Below the pieces are notes generated by a model. The model made no database searches, was not told the origin of the DNA, and was given only the letters and a program-made list of their open reading frames with translations. From the NCBI GenBank assembly GCA_913020445.1, contig CAJWAR010000020.1:1-64000 (forward strand): DNA of 64,000 bases, read 5' to 3'. This DNA is from an uncultured Rhodospirillaceae bacterium. Lineage in GTDB: Bacteria; Pseudomonadota; Alphaproteobacteria; Rhodospirillales; UBA2165. The position numbers and the translations under genes are program-made. Positions 52,267 through 61,987 of this stretch are shown piece after piece (position 1 is the stretch's first letter; each line of letters begins with the position of its first letter).

Positions 52267-52632
52267 ATGCGGTATGTGCGGCTCTTTGCCGATAGTGACG
52301 GCGAAACCCATTTCGAAGATGTCGACGACGCCATGCGGGAAGAGGATTTTGCGCCGCCGGCGGAACCTTTTTTGGTATCTGAAATCCGTGATGCCACGCG
52401 ATTTTCATTTTTTGAGTTTCCGACCGGCTGGGTTGGCGTTGCTCATCCGGCGCCCAGGCGTCAATTTTTCGCCGTCGTCCAAGGCGCCGTTGAAATCACT
52501 GCCAGCGACGGAGAAAGCCGGATCGCCAAAGTGGGCGATGTCGTGCTGGCCGAAGATACCAACAGCAAAGGCCATGTCACCAAAGTTATCAGCGACGACA
52601 ATTTTATCGCTGCCTTGACCCAGTTGGAATAA
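52267..52632 (+). CDS. cupin-domain protein
   Basis: A 121-residue single-domain cupin-like protein. FFEFPTGWVGVAHPAPRRQFFAVVQG and VGDVVLAEDTNSKGHVTKV match cupin motifs 1 and 2, but only one clear His per motif is seen, so metal binding is uncertain. It begins after the palindrome with a TTTAAGGA ribosome site and is three bases from the VOC gene. Confidence 0.72.
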   Translation: MRYVRLFADSDGETHFEDVDDAMREEDFAPPAEPFLVSEIRDATRFSFFEFPTGWVGVAHPAPRRQFFAVVQGAVEITASDGESRIAKVGDVVLAEDTNSKGHVTKVISDDNFIAALTQLE

Positions 52633-52635
52633 AAT

Positions 52636-53280
52636 ATGCAACTCGAACTTGATCATATCGTTTTAGGGGCTGACAGCCTCGTGCAAGGCCTCACCTACAT
52701 TTCTGAGAAATTTGGTGTCGACGTGCCACCGGGTGGCGAGCATCTGCAAATGGGCACCCATAATTGTGTGATGTCTTTAGGAGCGAGTAATTATTTCGAA
52801 ATCATCGCTATTGCACCACATCTGGATGCACCCGCCCGGCCTCGCTGGTTTGATTTTGATAATCCCGACCAGCGCGCCCGCCTCGCCGAGCAACCGCGTA
52901 TCTTAACTTGGGTGGTGCGGACACCCGATTTAAATCAAACCTTATCGAAAACTTCCGAAGATCTGGGCGAAATTGTCGCAATGCAGCGTGGCGATCTCAA
53001 TTGGCAGCTCACCATTCGCGAAGATGGCAGCTTGCCCTTTGGCGGCCTCTGTCCCTCAATCATTCAATGGCAATATAATTCGCCGCCGATTTCAAATATG
53101 ACGGATCTTGGATGCCGGGTCGAACACATTACCTTGGCACATCCTGAACTCAAAAACCTGAAAAAGGTAGTGCAGGCGATTGGTGCTGACCATTTTGTGT
53201 CTATCGAAGAAACCAATGAAAGATCGCAAAGTTTAAAAGTAGACTTTGCGACGCCGAGTGGATTGGTTATGCTGGACTGA
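52636..53280 (+). CDS. glyoxalase-like (VOC superfamily) protein
   Basis: A 214-residue VOC-fold protein. LELDHIVLGADSLVQGLTYI opens it, followed by MGTHNCVMSLGASNYFEIIAI, which fits the glyoxalase-like domain with His and Glu positions. It starts three bases after the cupin stop and overlaps the next gene by one base. It may be a dioxygenase, isomerase or hydrolase accessory in the degradation block; specificity is unknown. Confidence 0.78.
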   Translation: MQLELDHIVLGADSLVQGLTYISEKFGVDVPPGGEHLQMGTHNCVMSLGASNYFEIIAIAPHLDAPARPRWFDFDNPDQRARLAEQPRILTWVVRTPDLNQTLSKTSEDLGEIVAMQRGDLNWQLTIREDGSLPFGGLCPSIIQWQYNSPPISNMTDLGCRVEHITLAHPELKNLKKVVQAIGADHFVSIEETNERSQSLKVDFATPSGLVMLD

Positions 53281-53705
53281 TGGATATGGAACAAAAAATA
53301 TTCGCCGACGGCGAGGTCATCTTCAGTGAAGGCGAAGATGGCGATAGCGCCTTCCTGGTGGCTTCCGGCTCGGTTGAAATTTCGCGGCAATCTGACAGTG
53401 GCAAGGAAGTATTGGGGAGCATCGGTCCTGGTCAGATGTTCGGTGAGATGGCCTTGATCAGCGATAAACCGCGCTCAGCCACGGCAATGGCAGCCGGTGA
53501 AACGACCTGCGTTTTGGTACCGCAGGTCGTCTTTGACAGCGAACTTCAAGGCTCAAGTGCCTTATTGCGATCGCTGGTTATCAATCTTATCGCCCATATC
53601 CGATCGCTGATGGCGCAGCTGGATGACGCGCGGAAATCCGATGTAAAACCGGATGTCATATTTCATCATCCGAGTGATCACAAGACCTACACACGGGACG
53701 ATTAA
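53280..53705 (+). CDS. stand-alone cyclic nucleotide-binding domain protein
   Basis: A 141-residue protein made mainly of one cNMP-binding fold. The phosphate-binding cassette FGEMALISDKPRSATA near residues 57-72 is intact, including Glu and Arg. No DNA-binding helix or kinase domain is attached, so it cannot act like CRP by itself. Its ATG overlaps the VOC stop by one base (TGATG style). A gene of this kind inside a catabolic operon is unusual. It could bring cAMP control to a partner enzyme or transporter, which is inference. Confidence 0.82.
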   Translation: MDMEQKIFADGEVIFSEGEDGDSAFLVASGSVEISRQSDSGKEVLGSIGPGQMFGEMALISDKPRSATAMAAGETTCVLVPQVVFDSELQGSSALLRSLVINLIAHIRSLMAQLDDARKSDVKPDVIFHHPSDHKTYTRDD

Positions 53706-53823
53706 AAATCTCCGTCAGATGACTTTCACACAAGAATAGTTGATTTTAATTATTCTAAAAAAGCGCTATATTCGAAAACAATTAGAAAAAAATATTAGGG
53801 TAATGTGTAAGGAGTAATTGGAA

Positions 53824-54726
53824 ATGGGGATTAATCGGGTTGAAAGCCTGGTTTACGGTGTTGACGACATCGAAAAATGCACGCGCTTTCTTGAAGATTG
53901 GGGATTAGAGAAAAAAGATAGCGGCAAATCAGGCGCTACCTTTACGACGCTTGAAAACCAGACATTAATTATCAAAGACATCAATGATGCCAGTTTGCCG
54001 ATCCCTTGCGAAGAGGGGCCGACGGTTCGTGAAGTCATCTGGGGTGTTGATAGTAAGGCAAGCTTGGCGGCGATTGGTGCTGAGATGGCCAAAGACCGCG
54101 ATGTTACAGAGGCCGCCGATGGCAGTCTCCATTGTTATGATGAGCTTGGCATCGCCAACGGGTTTCAAGTCGAAGACGTTGTTGAAATTGAAGAAGAAGC
54201 GCCGGTACTGAACTTTAACCGGTTTGTGCCGCGCCTTAATGAAACCATTGAAAAAACTCAGGAGATTAGGACGCGGCCAAATCGGATCGGTCACGTGGTT
54301 TATAACTTCCCGGAAGAATTTCGTGAAAAAGCGGTCAGCTTCTACACCGAACGTTTGGGCTTTCGTATTACCGATGCGGTGACGAATATGGGTGATTTCA
54401 TGCAATGCGAAGGCTCGACATATCACCACAATTGGTTCCTTTCACACCGTGGCAATCGGGTAATGTTCAATCATGTCGCCTTTGAAGTAAAAGATTTTGA
54501 ACAAATCGTTCTCGGCGGTAAATATATGCGGGAGCGGGATTGGGATACGTCACGCAATCCCGGACGGCACAATCTCGGCTCGAACCTGCATTGGTATTTT
54601 AAATGCCCCTGTGGCGGCGAGATTGAATATTTTTCCGATATGGACCGGATGGATGAAAATTGGAAGACCCGCTACTGGGACGTGCCGCCCATTATTAATT
54701 TCTGGAAAGCGGATGTCATGCTTTAG
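53824..54726 (+). CDS. two-domain VOC protein, extradiol dioxygenase-like
   Basis: About 300 residues, start ATG 53824 with AAGGAG upstream (a TTG at 53818 is less likely). It has two VOC domains, like 2,3-dihydroxybiphenyl/catechol 2,3-dioxygenases. The C-terminal domain keeps the metal triad: His in GHVVYN, His in FNHVAFEV, Glu in GEIEYFSD. The HHNWFL segment is also typical. It most likely cleaves a catechol-like ring or a related substrate with Fe(II). It lies 118 bases after the cNMP gene in an A/T-rich gap and is convergent with the isomerase gene. Confidence 0.8.
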   Translation: MGINRVESLVYGVDDIEKCTRFLEDWGLEKKDSGKSGATFTTLENQTLIIKDINDASLPIPCEEGPTVREVIWGVDSKASLAAIGAEMAKDRDVTEAADGSLHCYDELGIANGFQVEDVVEIEEEAPVLNFNRFVPRLNETIEKTQEIRTRPNRIGHVVYNFPEEFREKAVSFYTERLGFRITDAVTNMGDFMQCEGSTYHHNWFLSHRGNRVMFNHVAFEVKDFEQIVLGGKYMRERDWDTSRNPGRHNLGSNLHWYFKCPCGGEIEYFSDMDRMDENWKTRYWDVPPIINFWKADVML

Positions 54727-54739
54727 GGCTTTCGTCTGA

Positions 54740-55519
54740 TTAGCGCCATTTGTCGAGCCAGGTGAGCCCTTCGAGAGTGTCTCCGATAGGCATATATTCC
54801 AAGGCGACCCATTTGTCGTAGCCAATGCGATCAAGCGTATTGAGAAAGCTGTCGTAATCCACTTCGCCGGTGCCGGGCTCACCCCGTCCTGGAACATCAG
54901 CGATTTGAATGTTGCCGATATAAGAGAGATATTTTTCAACTGTCTCTTCCATATGTCCTTCCGTGCCGTACATATGAAAAGCGTCATATTCCATGCCAAG
55001 ATTTGGATGGTCTAGTTCTTCAATGACGGCCATAACTTCCGCTGTCGTGGTGAGCAGCGAATTAGGCCGGTGCTCCGGATTAAGTGCTTCAATGATGACC
55101 GGGATGCCGAGATCAGACATTTCATCGGCGGCGATCCGCATATTTTCTTTAAAGACGGGCAGGGCCTCTGTTTTGGATACACCGTCGGGTGGCGTATAGG
55201 CCGGGACAACAAAGGCCGCTGGATTTAGCGCGGCGCAATATTTCTTGGCCGCCGCTAAGTTTTCTCTGAATGCCTCCTCTTTGCCGGGCGCGGCAGCGAC
55301 CAGTGGGCCCATTTGAATGCCTTCACCGACGGCAATATTAACCACCGACCACGATAAGCCGGTTCGTTCGGTTTCGGCGATCAGGTCTTCAACGGGTATG
55401 TCGTAGACAAACAGCAACTCAACTGCCTCGAAGCCGGCATCTTTGGCCGCCTGAATGCGCGCTACCGGATTTTCAATTTCATTAAACATCATGCCGATAT
55501 TGGCGGAAAATTTGAGCAT
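54740..55519 (-). CDS. hydroxypyruvate isomerase-like TIM-barrel protein
   Basis: A 259-residue AP-endonuclease-2-type barrel, like the protein at 12991. It opens with LKFSANIGMMFNEIENPVARI and has IIEALNPEHRPNSLL and ALEYMPIGDT at the metal-ligand Glu positions. The start has AGAGGATATCC. It is the only minus-strand gene in this part of the block and ends 13 bases from the convergent dioxygenase. It probably isomerises a 2-keto-3-hydroxy or semialdehyde intermediate; the exact substrate is not shown. Confidence 0.8.
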   Translation of the reverse strand: MLKFSANIGMMFNEIENPVARIQAAKDAGFEAVELLFVYDIPVEDLIAETERTGLSWSVVNIAVGEGIQMGPLVAAAPGKEEAFRENLAAAKKYCAALNPAAFVVPAYTPPDGVSKTEALPVFKENMRIAADEMSDLGIPVIIEALNPEHRPNSLLTTTAEVMAVIEELDHPNLGMEYDAFHMYGTEGHMEETVEKYLSYIGNIQIADVPGRGEPGTGEVDYDSFLNTLDRIGYDKWVALEYMPIGDTLEGLTWLDKWR

Positions 55520-55601
55520 GGATATCCTCTCTAGCTAGAAAGCAATTGGTTGGTTTAATATGATCCCCGAAATACTGCAAAAACAAACAGGAAATAATAA
55601 A

Positions 55602-56012
55602 ATGAAAAAAGAAATTGTCGAGGTTCCCGGCTTTAAGACGCCGACATTGCCAGATGGTCGCCGCTTGGTCCCGCTGTCGCCAGCCACCAAAGCCGGTGGA
55701 TTTGTTTATGTGTCCGGTCTACCGCCGCTTAATCCCGATACCGGCGAATTGATCACCGGCGATATTCAGGCCCAAACCCGGCAATCGCTGGAGAATGTTA
55801 AACGTGTCCTACAAGCCGCCGGGAGCAGTTTGGAAAATGTTCTTAAAGTTCATGTTTATTGTTCCAACTCAGGTTATTTCGCGGAAGTGAACGAAGTCTA
55901 TCGTGAATATTTTGATGAGGATGCACCTGCGAGGACATTTATAACTGTGGGCTCCTGGATGATGCCCTTCGATATTGAAATTGACTGCGTTGCCATAGAA
56001 AATTCCGAATAA
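55602..56012 (+). CDS. RidA/YjgF-family protein
   Basis: About 136 residues from ATG 55602 (AGGA upstream). A longer start at 55560 adds an unlikely tail. FVYVSGLPPLNPDTGEL and the conserved DAPARTFITVGSW segment containing the substrate-binding Arg are present. RidA members hydrolyse reactive imine/enamine intermediates; catabolic paralogues act in aminophenol-type ring-cleavage pathways. Position beside the dioxygenase suits the latter, as inference. Confidence 0.83.
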   Translation: MKKEIVEVPGFKTPTLPDGRRLVPLSPATKAGGFVYVSGLPPLNPDTGELITGDIQAQTRQSLENVKRVLQAAGSSLENVLKVHVYCSNSGYFAEVNEVYREYFDEDAPARTFITVGSWMMPFDIEIDCVAIENSE

Positions 56013-56070
56013 TGGAAATATTAGTAAAATTATACGAATTTTCACTTTTTTAGTGACTTTAATTTCATTT

Positions 56071-56082
56071 TATGGAACCATA
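56071..56082. promoter_or_regulatory. short palindrome upstream of the IclR gene
   Basis: TATGG-AA-CCATA is a perfect 12-base palindrome 34 bases before the IclR start, in an A/T-rich 103-base gap. IclR regulators often bind such sites in their own promoter, so autoregulation is possible. A weak hairpin (TCACT/AGTGA around T5, 56042-56056) lies just upstream. Confidence 0.35.
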
Positions 56083-56115
56083 GGAACAGTTAAACTTCCA
56101 GTGGAGGTATGAACT

Positions 56116-56937
56116 GTGGCCAAATCCCCGGCGAAAGAAGGCGGTGTCCAAAGTATCGAACGCGCGGCGACTGTCCTGCGTGCCGTTGGCGCGGCCGGTA
56201 TCGAAGGTGCGCGCTTAAAGGATATCGCGGAAGATACCGGACTTCTGCCACCAACTGTTCATCGTTTGTGTAAAGCAATGTTATCGGAAGGTTGGCTGCG
56301 TCAACCGGAAGGTCAACGCCGTTATTATTTAGGCGTTACGCAACCAACACCGGCTAATCTGGCGACGGAGCGAACTTTGCTCATTCAGAGCGGCCGGACG
56401 GCTGTTCGATATTTGGCCGAAAAAACCGGTGATACTGCTTATCTGTTTTTACGGATCGGTTTGGACGTTTTATGTATCGAGCGATGCGTTGGCAATTTTG
56501 CCATTAAGGCCTTAGCAGTAGATGTTGGTGATTGGCGGCCCTTAGGCTTAGGGGCGGGCGGACTTGCCGCGCTTGCCGGCTTGCAGGACAAAGAGCGAAA
56601 AAATGTCATGAAATTGCTGCTGCTTCATCGCCCGGAAGTGAAAGAGCTTGGCCGCGAATGGCTCGAAGAACAGGTAAATCTCACCCGTGCCAACGCCTAT
56701 TCAGTGGCGCAGTATACCGGCTTGGTGAACGGCGTAACCGGCATCGCAGCGCCAATAATGTGGGCGGGAGGTCTTTCCTTTGGTGCCCTCAGCGTCGCTG
56801 CCATCGATGAACGATTGCTGGAAGGCCGCCGCGAAGAAATTGCTGAGATATTGAAATATGCCTGCGCCAATATTCATCAATTACCGCAAGCACCAAATCC
56901 TCGCGAAGGATTAGTGCTGGCGAACGAACAAATTTAA
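56116..56937 (+). CDS. IclR-family transcriptional regulator
   Basis: A 273-residue IclR regulator. The N-terminal winged helix is residues about 8-70 (VQSIERAATVLRAVGAAGIEG, LKDIAEDTGLLPPTVHRL), and the effector domain covers about 80-255 with GDTAYLFLRIG, CIERCVG and YTGLVNGVTGIAAPI. The start is GTG with GGAGG nine bases upstream. It lies between RidA and the MBL hydrolase and probably controls this catabolic block in response to a pathway acid. Confidence 0.9.
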   Translation: MAKSPAKEGGVQSIERAATVLRAVGAAGIEGARLKDIAEDTGLLPPTVHRLCKAMLSEGWLRQPEGQRRYYLGVTQPTPANLATERTLLIQSGRTAVRYLAEKTGDTAYLFLRIGLDVLCIERCVGNFAIKALAVDVGDWRPLGLGAGGLAALAGLQDKERKNVMKLLLLHRPEVKELGREWLEEQVNLTRANAYSVAQYTGLVNGVTGIAAPIMWAGGLSFGALSVAAIDERLLEGRREEIAEILKYACANIHQLPQAPNPREGLVLANEQI

Positions 56938-56949
56938 AAGGAGAAAATA

Positions 56950-58071
56950 ATGACAACCCCATCTGAAACTCAAGCAACCCGAGGCGATTACCCGGAACAC
57001 TACTATCCGGGTACCGAGGAACTCGGCGAAAACGAAATGCGCATTGTCGCCCTTGGTACCGGGCGGCCTTTTCTCCGCCGTTCCCAAGCCAATGCCTCCT
57101 GGCTGATTGAGCTCGGCAATGGCGACAAATTTGTTTTCGATTATGGCTTCGGCTCGCAGATGAACTTCACAGCGCTTGAAATGCCCTACAGTGACGTCAA
57201 TGCGTGGTTTGCCACTCATCTGCACACCGACCATGTTGGTGACTTTGGCCAAGTGTGGGTGGGCTCTTGGGCCGGCGGGAGGCTTGAGCCGCTTGAAATG
57301 TACGGCCCCTCAGGTCTCGAACCCAAATACGGCTTTCAGCATTTTGCTGAAAAACAAATGGAGTCCTATGCCTGGGATACCGACACGCGAGTTGGTGCGC
57401 TGCCGGCAATTGGCGCTGAGATTAACATCCACGAATTTGACTATTCAAAAGCTCACGTCGTTTATGACAATAATGGTGTTCAAATCACCAGCTTCCCGGC
57501 TGTTCATTTGTTCGACGGCGCTGTGAGTTTGCGCCTTGATTGGAACGGCCTGACATTTGTTTATTCTGGTGATACCACACCAAGCCAAATTTTCATCGAT
57601 AATGCCAAGGGTGCAGATGTCGTTGTCCATGAGACTTTCAATACGATTGAACAATTGATGGATCGCTCCGGCTATGATGAGCGGACGGCGCGGGCGATCG
57701 GCACTTATATTCATTCCGCCCCGCAGGAAGCCGCCGTGGTCTTGAAAGAGGTTGATCCGCGACTTGCCGTGATCTTCCATTTCTTCAATGATTTCGATAC
57801 CGCACCTGAAATGCAGGCCAAGGTGCGCGAGCACTACCAGGGACCGCTCGCCATGGCGACGGACTTTATGGTGGTGAACGTGACCAAAGACGAGATCGTC
57901 ACCCGTATGGCCGAAATCTCAGAACATGTCTGGCCTAACAAGTCCAAACATGAAGGGTTCGGTAAAGCCGAGCGCAAGAAAATGACGGAATTATCGCCCT
58001 GGCTTAAAGAGGCCCAGCTTTTCCCGAAATTTCCGTCGGACCGGGGATTGGTCAATGAGGACGAACTTTAA
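56950..58071 (+). CDS. MBL-fold metallohydrolase
   Basis: A 373-residue metallo-beta-lactamase-fold hydrolase. The metal motif THLHTDHVGDFG (H-x-H-x-D-H) is near residues 94-105, and further ligands are in PAVHLFDGAVSL, YSGDTTPS and VIFHFFND. It has no signal peptide. Similar proteins are annotated near small guanidino or aromatic metabolite genes, but I cannot assign a substrate. Start ATG lies 12 bases after iclR with AAGGAG. An intrinsic terminator follows. Confidence 0.83.
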   Translation: MTTPSETQATRGDYPEHYYPGTEELGENEMRIVALGTGRPFLRRSQANASWLIELGNGDKFVFDYGFGSQMNFTALEMPYSDVNAWFATHLHTDHVGDFGQVWVGSWAGGRLEPLEMYGPSGLEPKYGFQHFAEKQMESYAWDTDTRVGALPAIGAEINIHEFDYSKAHVVYDNNGVQITSFPAVHLFDGAVSLRLDWNGLTFVYSGDTTPSQIFIDNAKGADVVVHETFNTIEQLMDRSGYDERTARAIGTYIHSAPQEAAVVLKEVDPRLAVIFHFFNDFDTAPEMQAKVREHYQGPLAMATDFMVVNVTKDEIVTRMAEISEHVWPNKSKHEGFGKAERKKMTELSPWLKEAQLFPKFPSDRGLVNEDEL

Positions 58072-58078
58072 GGCGACA

Positions 58079-58118
58079 TAAAAAAAGCGGTGCTCACATC
58101 AGCACCGCCTTTTTTTTT
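58079..58118. terminator. bidirectional intrinsic terminator between the MBL gene and napC
   Basis: GCGGTGCT (58087-58094) and AGCACCGC (58101-58108) form a perfect 8-bp stem. It is flanked by seven or more A on the left and nine T on the right, so it can end transcription from both convergent sides. Confidence 0.9.
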
Positions 58119-58132
58119 CAAAGACAATCGAC

Positions 58133-58729
58133 CTAGAGCCCTTTGATACCTTTCATATTCGGTAGTTTATGAGCGATGCCTTTATGGCAGTCGATGCATG
58201 TCTTATCGCCACTGGCCAGCGAGGATGAATGAAACTTCGCCGCTCGTGGGCTTTGACGGGTGAAGTCCATATTATCAAATTCATGGCAGTTCCGGCATTC
58301 CAAAGAATTATTAGCCTTAAATCTGGCCCATTCGTGCTTGGCGAGATCCAGGCGTTTGGCCTCAAATTTCTCGCGGGTGTTTATCGTGCCAAAAAATTTA
58401 CCGTAGAGCTCTTTCGTTGCAGCCATTTTGCGGGCGATTTTATTGGTCCATTCATGTGGGACGTGGCAATCGGGACACGTTGCCCGCACACCGGACCGGT
58501 TGGAATAGTGGATCGTCGTTTTAAGCTCTTGAAAAACATTATCTTCCATTTCGTGACAGCTAATACAGAAAGTTTCCGTATTGGTCAGTTCCAAGGCGGT
58601 ATTGAATGCACCCCAGAATATAATTCCAGCCACGAACCCGCCGATGGTGAGAAAGCCAAGGCTGAAATGGACGCTAGGGCGTCTTAAAGCCCGATAAATC
58701 CTCAGGTATATATCTATAAGTTTAGACAT
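58133..58729 (-). CDS. napC: NapC/NirT-type tetraheme cytochrome c
   Basis: A 198-residue membrane-anchored cytochrome. One N-terminal helix (about residues 20-42) precedes four haem motifs: CISCH, CPDCH, CRNCH and CIDCH. NapC oxidises quinol in the membrane and passes electrons to periplasmic NapAB. It is the last gene of the minus-strand nap operon, 12 bases after napB. No NapGH genes are present, so NapC is the only quinol route here. Confidence 0.95.
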   Translation of the reverse strand: MSKLIDIYLRIYRALRRPSVHFSLGFLTIGGFVAGIIFWGAFNTALELTNTETFCISCHEMEDNVFQELKTTIHYSNRSGVRATCPDCHVPHEWTNKIARKMAATKELYGKFFGTINTREKFEAKRLDLAKHEWARFKANNSLECRNCHEFDNMDFTRQSPRAAKFHSSSLASGDKTCIDCHKGIAHKLPNMKGIKGL

Positions 58730-58741
58730 TTTAGGCGTCCT

Positions 58742-59209
58742 CTATTTTTTAGTTTTTTCCTGCAATATGCGGTCTATGTCGACGAAGTCATTGGGCACCA
58801 GATCTTTCACTTTGGTTTGGCCGACATGGCATTGATTGCAGAAGTAGCGTCGGGGTGATACTGCAGCCCGGAATTGACCATCTCTATCCATATAATGCGT
58901 TATGCTAATCGCGGGAGCCTGAGATTCCTGAACGGCCTTGCGGCTGTGACAGAACATGCAGCGATTGGTGTTTAGATCAATCTGATAATTGTTGATTGCA
59001 TGCGGGATGGTCGGCGGTTGCTCAGGATAACTCCGAACTTGCCTTTTATCGTCATTATACACTTTCGGTATTGGTGGCGCTTTGACCTCTTTATTGAGAG
59101 CGCTGCCGCGCAGTGTTGCGAGTTTATCCGGATCAGCTGATGCCGTATTTGCAGCAATTATAACCATTGGTAAGACTAGGGCTAAGGAGAATACGATTCT
59201 TTTCAACAT
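58742..59209 (-). CDS. napB: periplasmic nitrate reductase electron-transfer subunit NapB
   Basis: About 155 residues. The start is ATG 59209, preceded by GAGGTGG; upstream ATGs would overlap napA. A signal peptide ends near NTASADPDK. The two haem c motifs are CMFCH and CNQCH. It relays electrons from NapC to NapA. Sequence RSYPEQPPTIPHAI is typical of NapB. Confidence 0.94.
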   Translation of the reverse strand: MLKRIVFSLALVLPMVIIAANTASADPDKLATLRGSALNKEVKAPPIPKVYNDDKRQVRSYPEQPPTIPHAINNYQIDLNTNRCMFCHSRKAVQESQAPAISITHYMDRDGQFRAAVSPRRYFCNQCHVGQTKVKDLVPNDFVDIDRILQEKTKK

Positions 59210-59217
59210 GATCCACC

Positions 59218-61713
59218 TCATACTTTCACGATTTTGACGGCGCATTTTTTGTAATCCGTCTGTTTGGATAAAGGATCGGTGGCGTCCAATGTGACCTTAT
59301 TGATCAATTGGCTGGCATCGAACCACGGCACGAAGATCAGGCCTTTCGGTGGTTTGTTACGGCCCCGGGTTTCAATACGGCTTCTTATTTCACCGCGTCT
59401 TGAAATCACTTTGACCTCATCGCCGCGCCGGAGTTTTTTCCTCGTTGCGTCATCTGGATGCATGTAAACCAAAGCATCTGGGACGGCTTTATAAAGCTCA
59501 GGTACCCGTTGGGTCATTGAGCCTGAATGCCAATGCTCCAATACGCGGCCGGTGGTAAGCCAGAAATCATATTCTTTATCCGGCGATTCTGCCGGCGGCT
59601 CGTACGGTAAGGCAAAAATATTCGCACGGTTATCCTTTTTGCCATAGAACTGAACCTCAGTTCCCGCTTTGACATAAGGATCGAAACCTTCACGGAACCG
59701 CCATTTGGTTTCCTTGCCGTTGACGACAGGCCAACGCAGACCTCTGGTTTCTTGATAGGTTTCATAAGGGGCAAGATCATGCTCTTTGCCGCGACCGAAG
59801 GCGGCGTATTCTTCAAACAAGCCTTTTTGAATATAGAAGCCAAAATCTTTGGCTTCGTGATTGTTGTAATCCTTTTTCATTTCCGACAATGGGTATTTGT
59901 CCACTTGGCCATTTTTAAACAATACGTCGTAAAGTGTTTTGCCTTTATAGGCCTGGTTGGCGTCGAGAATTTCCTTTGGCCACACTTCGTCGGTCGTAAA
60001 GCGTTTGGAGAACTCAACGACCTGCCACATGTCGGACATTGAATCACCCGGCGCATCGACCAATTGTTGCCATTGCTGGGTGCGGCGTTCGGCATTGCCA
60101 TAGAGACCTTCTTTTTCAACCCACATTGCAGTTGGCAGAATAAGATCAGCCGCCTGGGCCGTCACTGTCGGGTAGGCATCGGATACGACAATAAAATTGC
60201 CCGGGTTGCGATAACCGGGCAGCGTTTCCTGGTTCATATTAGCAGCTGCCTGAACATTATTGTTCACCTGCACCCAATAGGCATTAATTTTGCCGTCTTT
60301 AAGGTGGCGGTTTTGCAGTGCGGCGTGAGCACCGGGTTTGCCCGGAATGATGCCATCCGGAAGTTGCCATATTTTTTCGGCAAATTTACGGTGCTTAGGA
60401 TTAGCCACGACCATATCGGCGGGCAGACGATGGGCAAAGGTGCCAACTTCACGGGCCGTACCACAGGCCGACGGTTGTCCGGTCAAGGAGAACGGACTGT
60501 TGCCAGGCTCAGAGATTTTGCCGGTTAAAAGATGGATATTATAGATCAGGTTGTTACACCACACACCACGGGTATGTTGATTAACCCCCATGGTCCAAAG
60601 CGACATAACTTTGGTTTGCGGATCGGCATAAATTTTGGCTAGAGCTTCCAGGCGTTGCTTGGGCACACCCGACATTTTTGCCGCATAGTCGAGGGTATAG
60701 GTCTCAACGAATTTGGCGAATTGCTTGAAGCTAATCTTTTTAGATCCACCAGCTTTTTTAACATTCTTAGCCTTTTTCTGCAGGTCGTGCTGGGGACGAA
60801 GACCGTAGCCAATGTCCGTATTGCCTTGGCGGAAGTTGACATGTTTTTTGACGAAGTCCTGATCAACATTACCGCTTTTGATAATGTGGTTAGCTATATA
60901 GTTAAGGATCACCAAATCCGTTTGCGGCGTGAAAACCATTGGGATGTCAGCGAGGTCAAAACACCGGTTTTCAAAGGTCGAAAGAACAGCCACCCTAACT
61001 TTGGGGTTGCTGAGACGAGTGTCAGCAAGACGTGACCACAGAACTGGATGCATTTCCGCCATGTTGGCGCCCCACAGAACGAACGCGTCGGCATGCTCCA
61101 AATCGTCGTAGCAGCCCATGGGCTCATCAATACCGAAGGTGCGCATAAATCCACCGACGGCCGAGGCCATGCAGTGCCGTGCATTTGGATCAATATTATT
61201 AGAGCGGAATCCGGCCTTCATTAATTTGGAAGCCGCATATCCTTCAAAGACTGTCCATTGACCGGAACCAAACATACCAATACCGGTCGGGCCTTTTTCT
61301 TTAAGCGCTTTCTTCCATTTTTCCTCCATGATGTCGAAAGCCTTGTCCCAAGAGACCGGCTCGAAGTCGCCATCTTTATGGTATTTGCCGAATTTCATTC
61401 GTAACAGAGGTTTGGTCAGGCGGTCCTTGCCATACATGATTTTGGATAGGAAGTAACCTTTGACACAGTTAAGGCCGGCGTTAACTTCGCTTTTAATGTC
61501 GCCATGGGTTGCGACAACCTTGTTATCTTTAGCGGCAACCATAACGCTGCAGCCAGTGCCGCAGAAACGACACGGCGCTTTCGACCATTTCAATGTTGTC
61601 GCTTCAGAATCGGTAACCAGATTGGAGGCCTGGGCCGAAAGTGTCACACCTGCAACTGTAGCAGCAGTTGCTGCCGCATTTGCTTTCATAAAATCTCGAC
61701 GGCTTAGTTTCAT
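59218..61713 (-). CDS. napA: periplasmic nitrate reductase catalytic subunit NapA
   Basis: About 831 residues from ATG 61713. The Tat signal [15 protein letters not shown] begins at residue 4. The [4Fe-4S] site is CRFCGTGC plus NAGLNCVKG, and the molybdenum-ligand Cys is in [11 protein letters not shown]. It binds Mo-bis-MGD and reduces nitrate to nitrite in the periplasm. An upstream in-frame extension to 61824 overlaps napD and is rejected. It is flanked by napD and napB in the usual order. Confidence 0.96.
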   Translation of the reverse strand: MKLSRRDFMKANAAATAATVAGVTLSAQASNLVTDSEATTLKWSKAPCRFCGTGCSVMVAAKDNKVVATHGDIKSEVNAGLNCVKGYFLSKIMYGKDRLTKPLLRMKFGKYHKDGDFEPVSWDKAFDIMEEKWKKALKEKGPTGIGMFGSGQWTVFEGYAASKLMKAGFRSNNIDPNARHCMASAVGGFMRTFGIDEPMGCYDDLEHADAFVLWGANMAEMHPVLWSRLADTRLSNPKVRVAVLSTFENRCFDLADIPMVFTPQTDLVILNYIANHIIKSGNVDQDFVKKHVNFRQGNTDIGYGLRPQHDLQKKAKNVKKAGGSKKISFKQFAKFVETYTLDYAAKMSGVPKQRLEALAKIYADPQTKVMSLWTMGVNQHTRGVWCNNLIYNIHLLTGKISEPGNSPFSLTGQPSACGTAREVGTFAHRLPADMVVANPKHRKFAEKIWQLPDGIIPGKPGAHAALQNRHLKDGKINAYWVQVNNNVQAAANMNQETLPGYRNPGNFIVVSDAYPTVTAQAADLILPTAMWVEKEGLYGNAERRTQQWQQLVDAPGDSMSDMWQVVEFSKRFTTDEVWPKEILDANQAYKGKTLYDVLFKNGQVDKYPLSEMKKDYNNHEAKDFGFYIQKGLFEEYAAFGRGKEHDLAPYETYQETRGLRWPVVNGKETKWRFREGFDPYVKAGTEVQFYGKKDNRANIFALPYEPPAESPDKEYDFWLTTGRVLEHWHSGSMTQRVPELYKAVPDALVYMHPDDATRKKLRRGDEVKVISRRGEIRSRIETRGRNKPPKGLIFVPWFDASQLINKVTLDATDPLSKQTDYKKCAVKIVKV

Positions 61714-61726
61714 GACTTTTACCTTC

Positions 61727-61987
61727 TTAAGAATTTTCATCGATCTGGTGATAGACAAGCGCCGTATTAATGACGCCGGGAATGGAGTTGATCTCGATAA
61801 TGCGTTCGGCAATATCTGTTTCATTAAAAGTTTCTAGGGTCATCACGAGCTTGCCTTGCTCGTTCGAGCCGTGAATTTCTGCCCCTTCGATCTCATCAAT
61901 CGCGGCAATGATGGGTTCAATCTGAACCGGCTGAGCGTGAACGACGTACCCTGAAATATGAAATTCACTACCTGCATTATTTAGCAT
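61727..61987 (-). CDS. napD: NapD chaperone for NapA maturation
   Basis: An 86-residue NapD protein: [19 protein letters not shown] then [21 protein letters not shown] is the ferredoxin-like fold that binds the NapA Tat leader. It overlaps napF by 11 bases and precedes napA by 13 bases. Confidence 0.92.
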   Translation of the reverse strand: MLNNAGSEFHISGYVVHAQPVQIEPIIAAIDEIEGAEIHGSNEQGKLVMTLETFNETDIAERIIEINSIPGVINTALVYHQIDENS

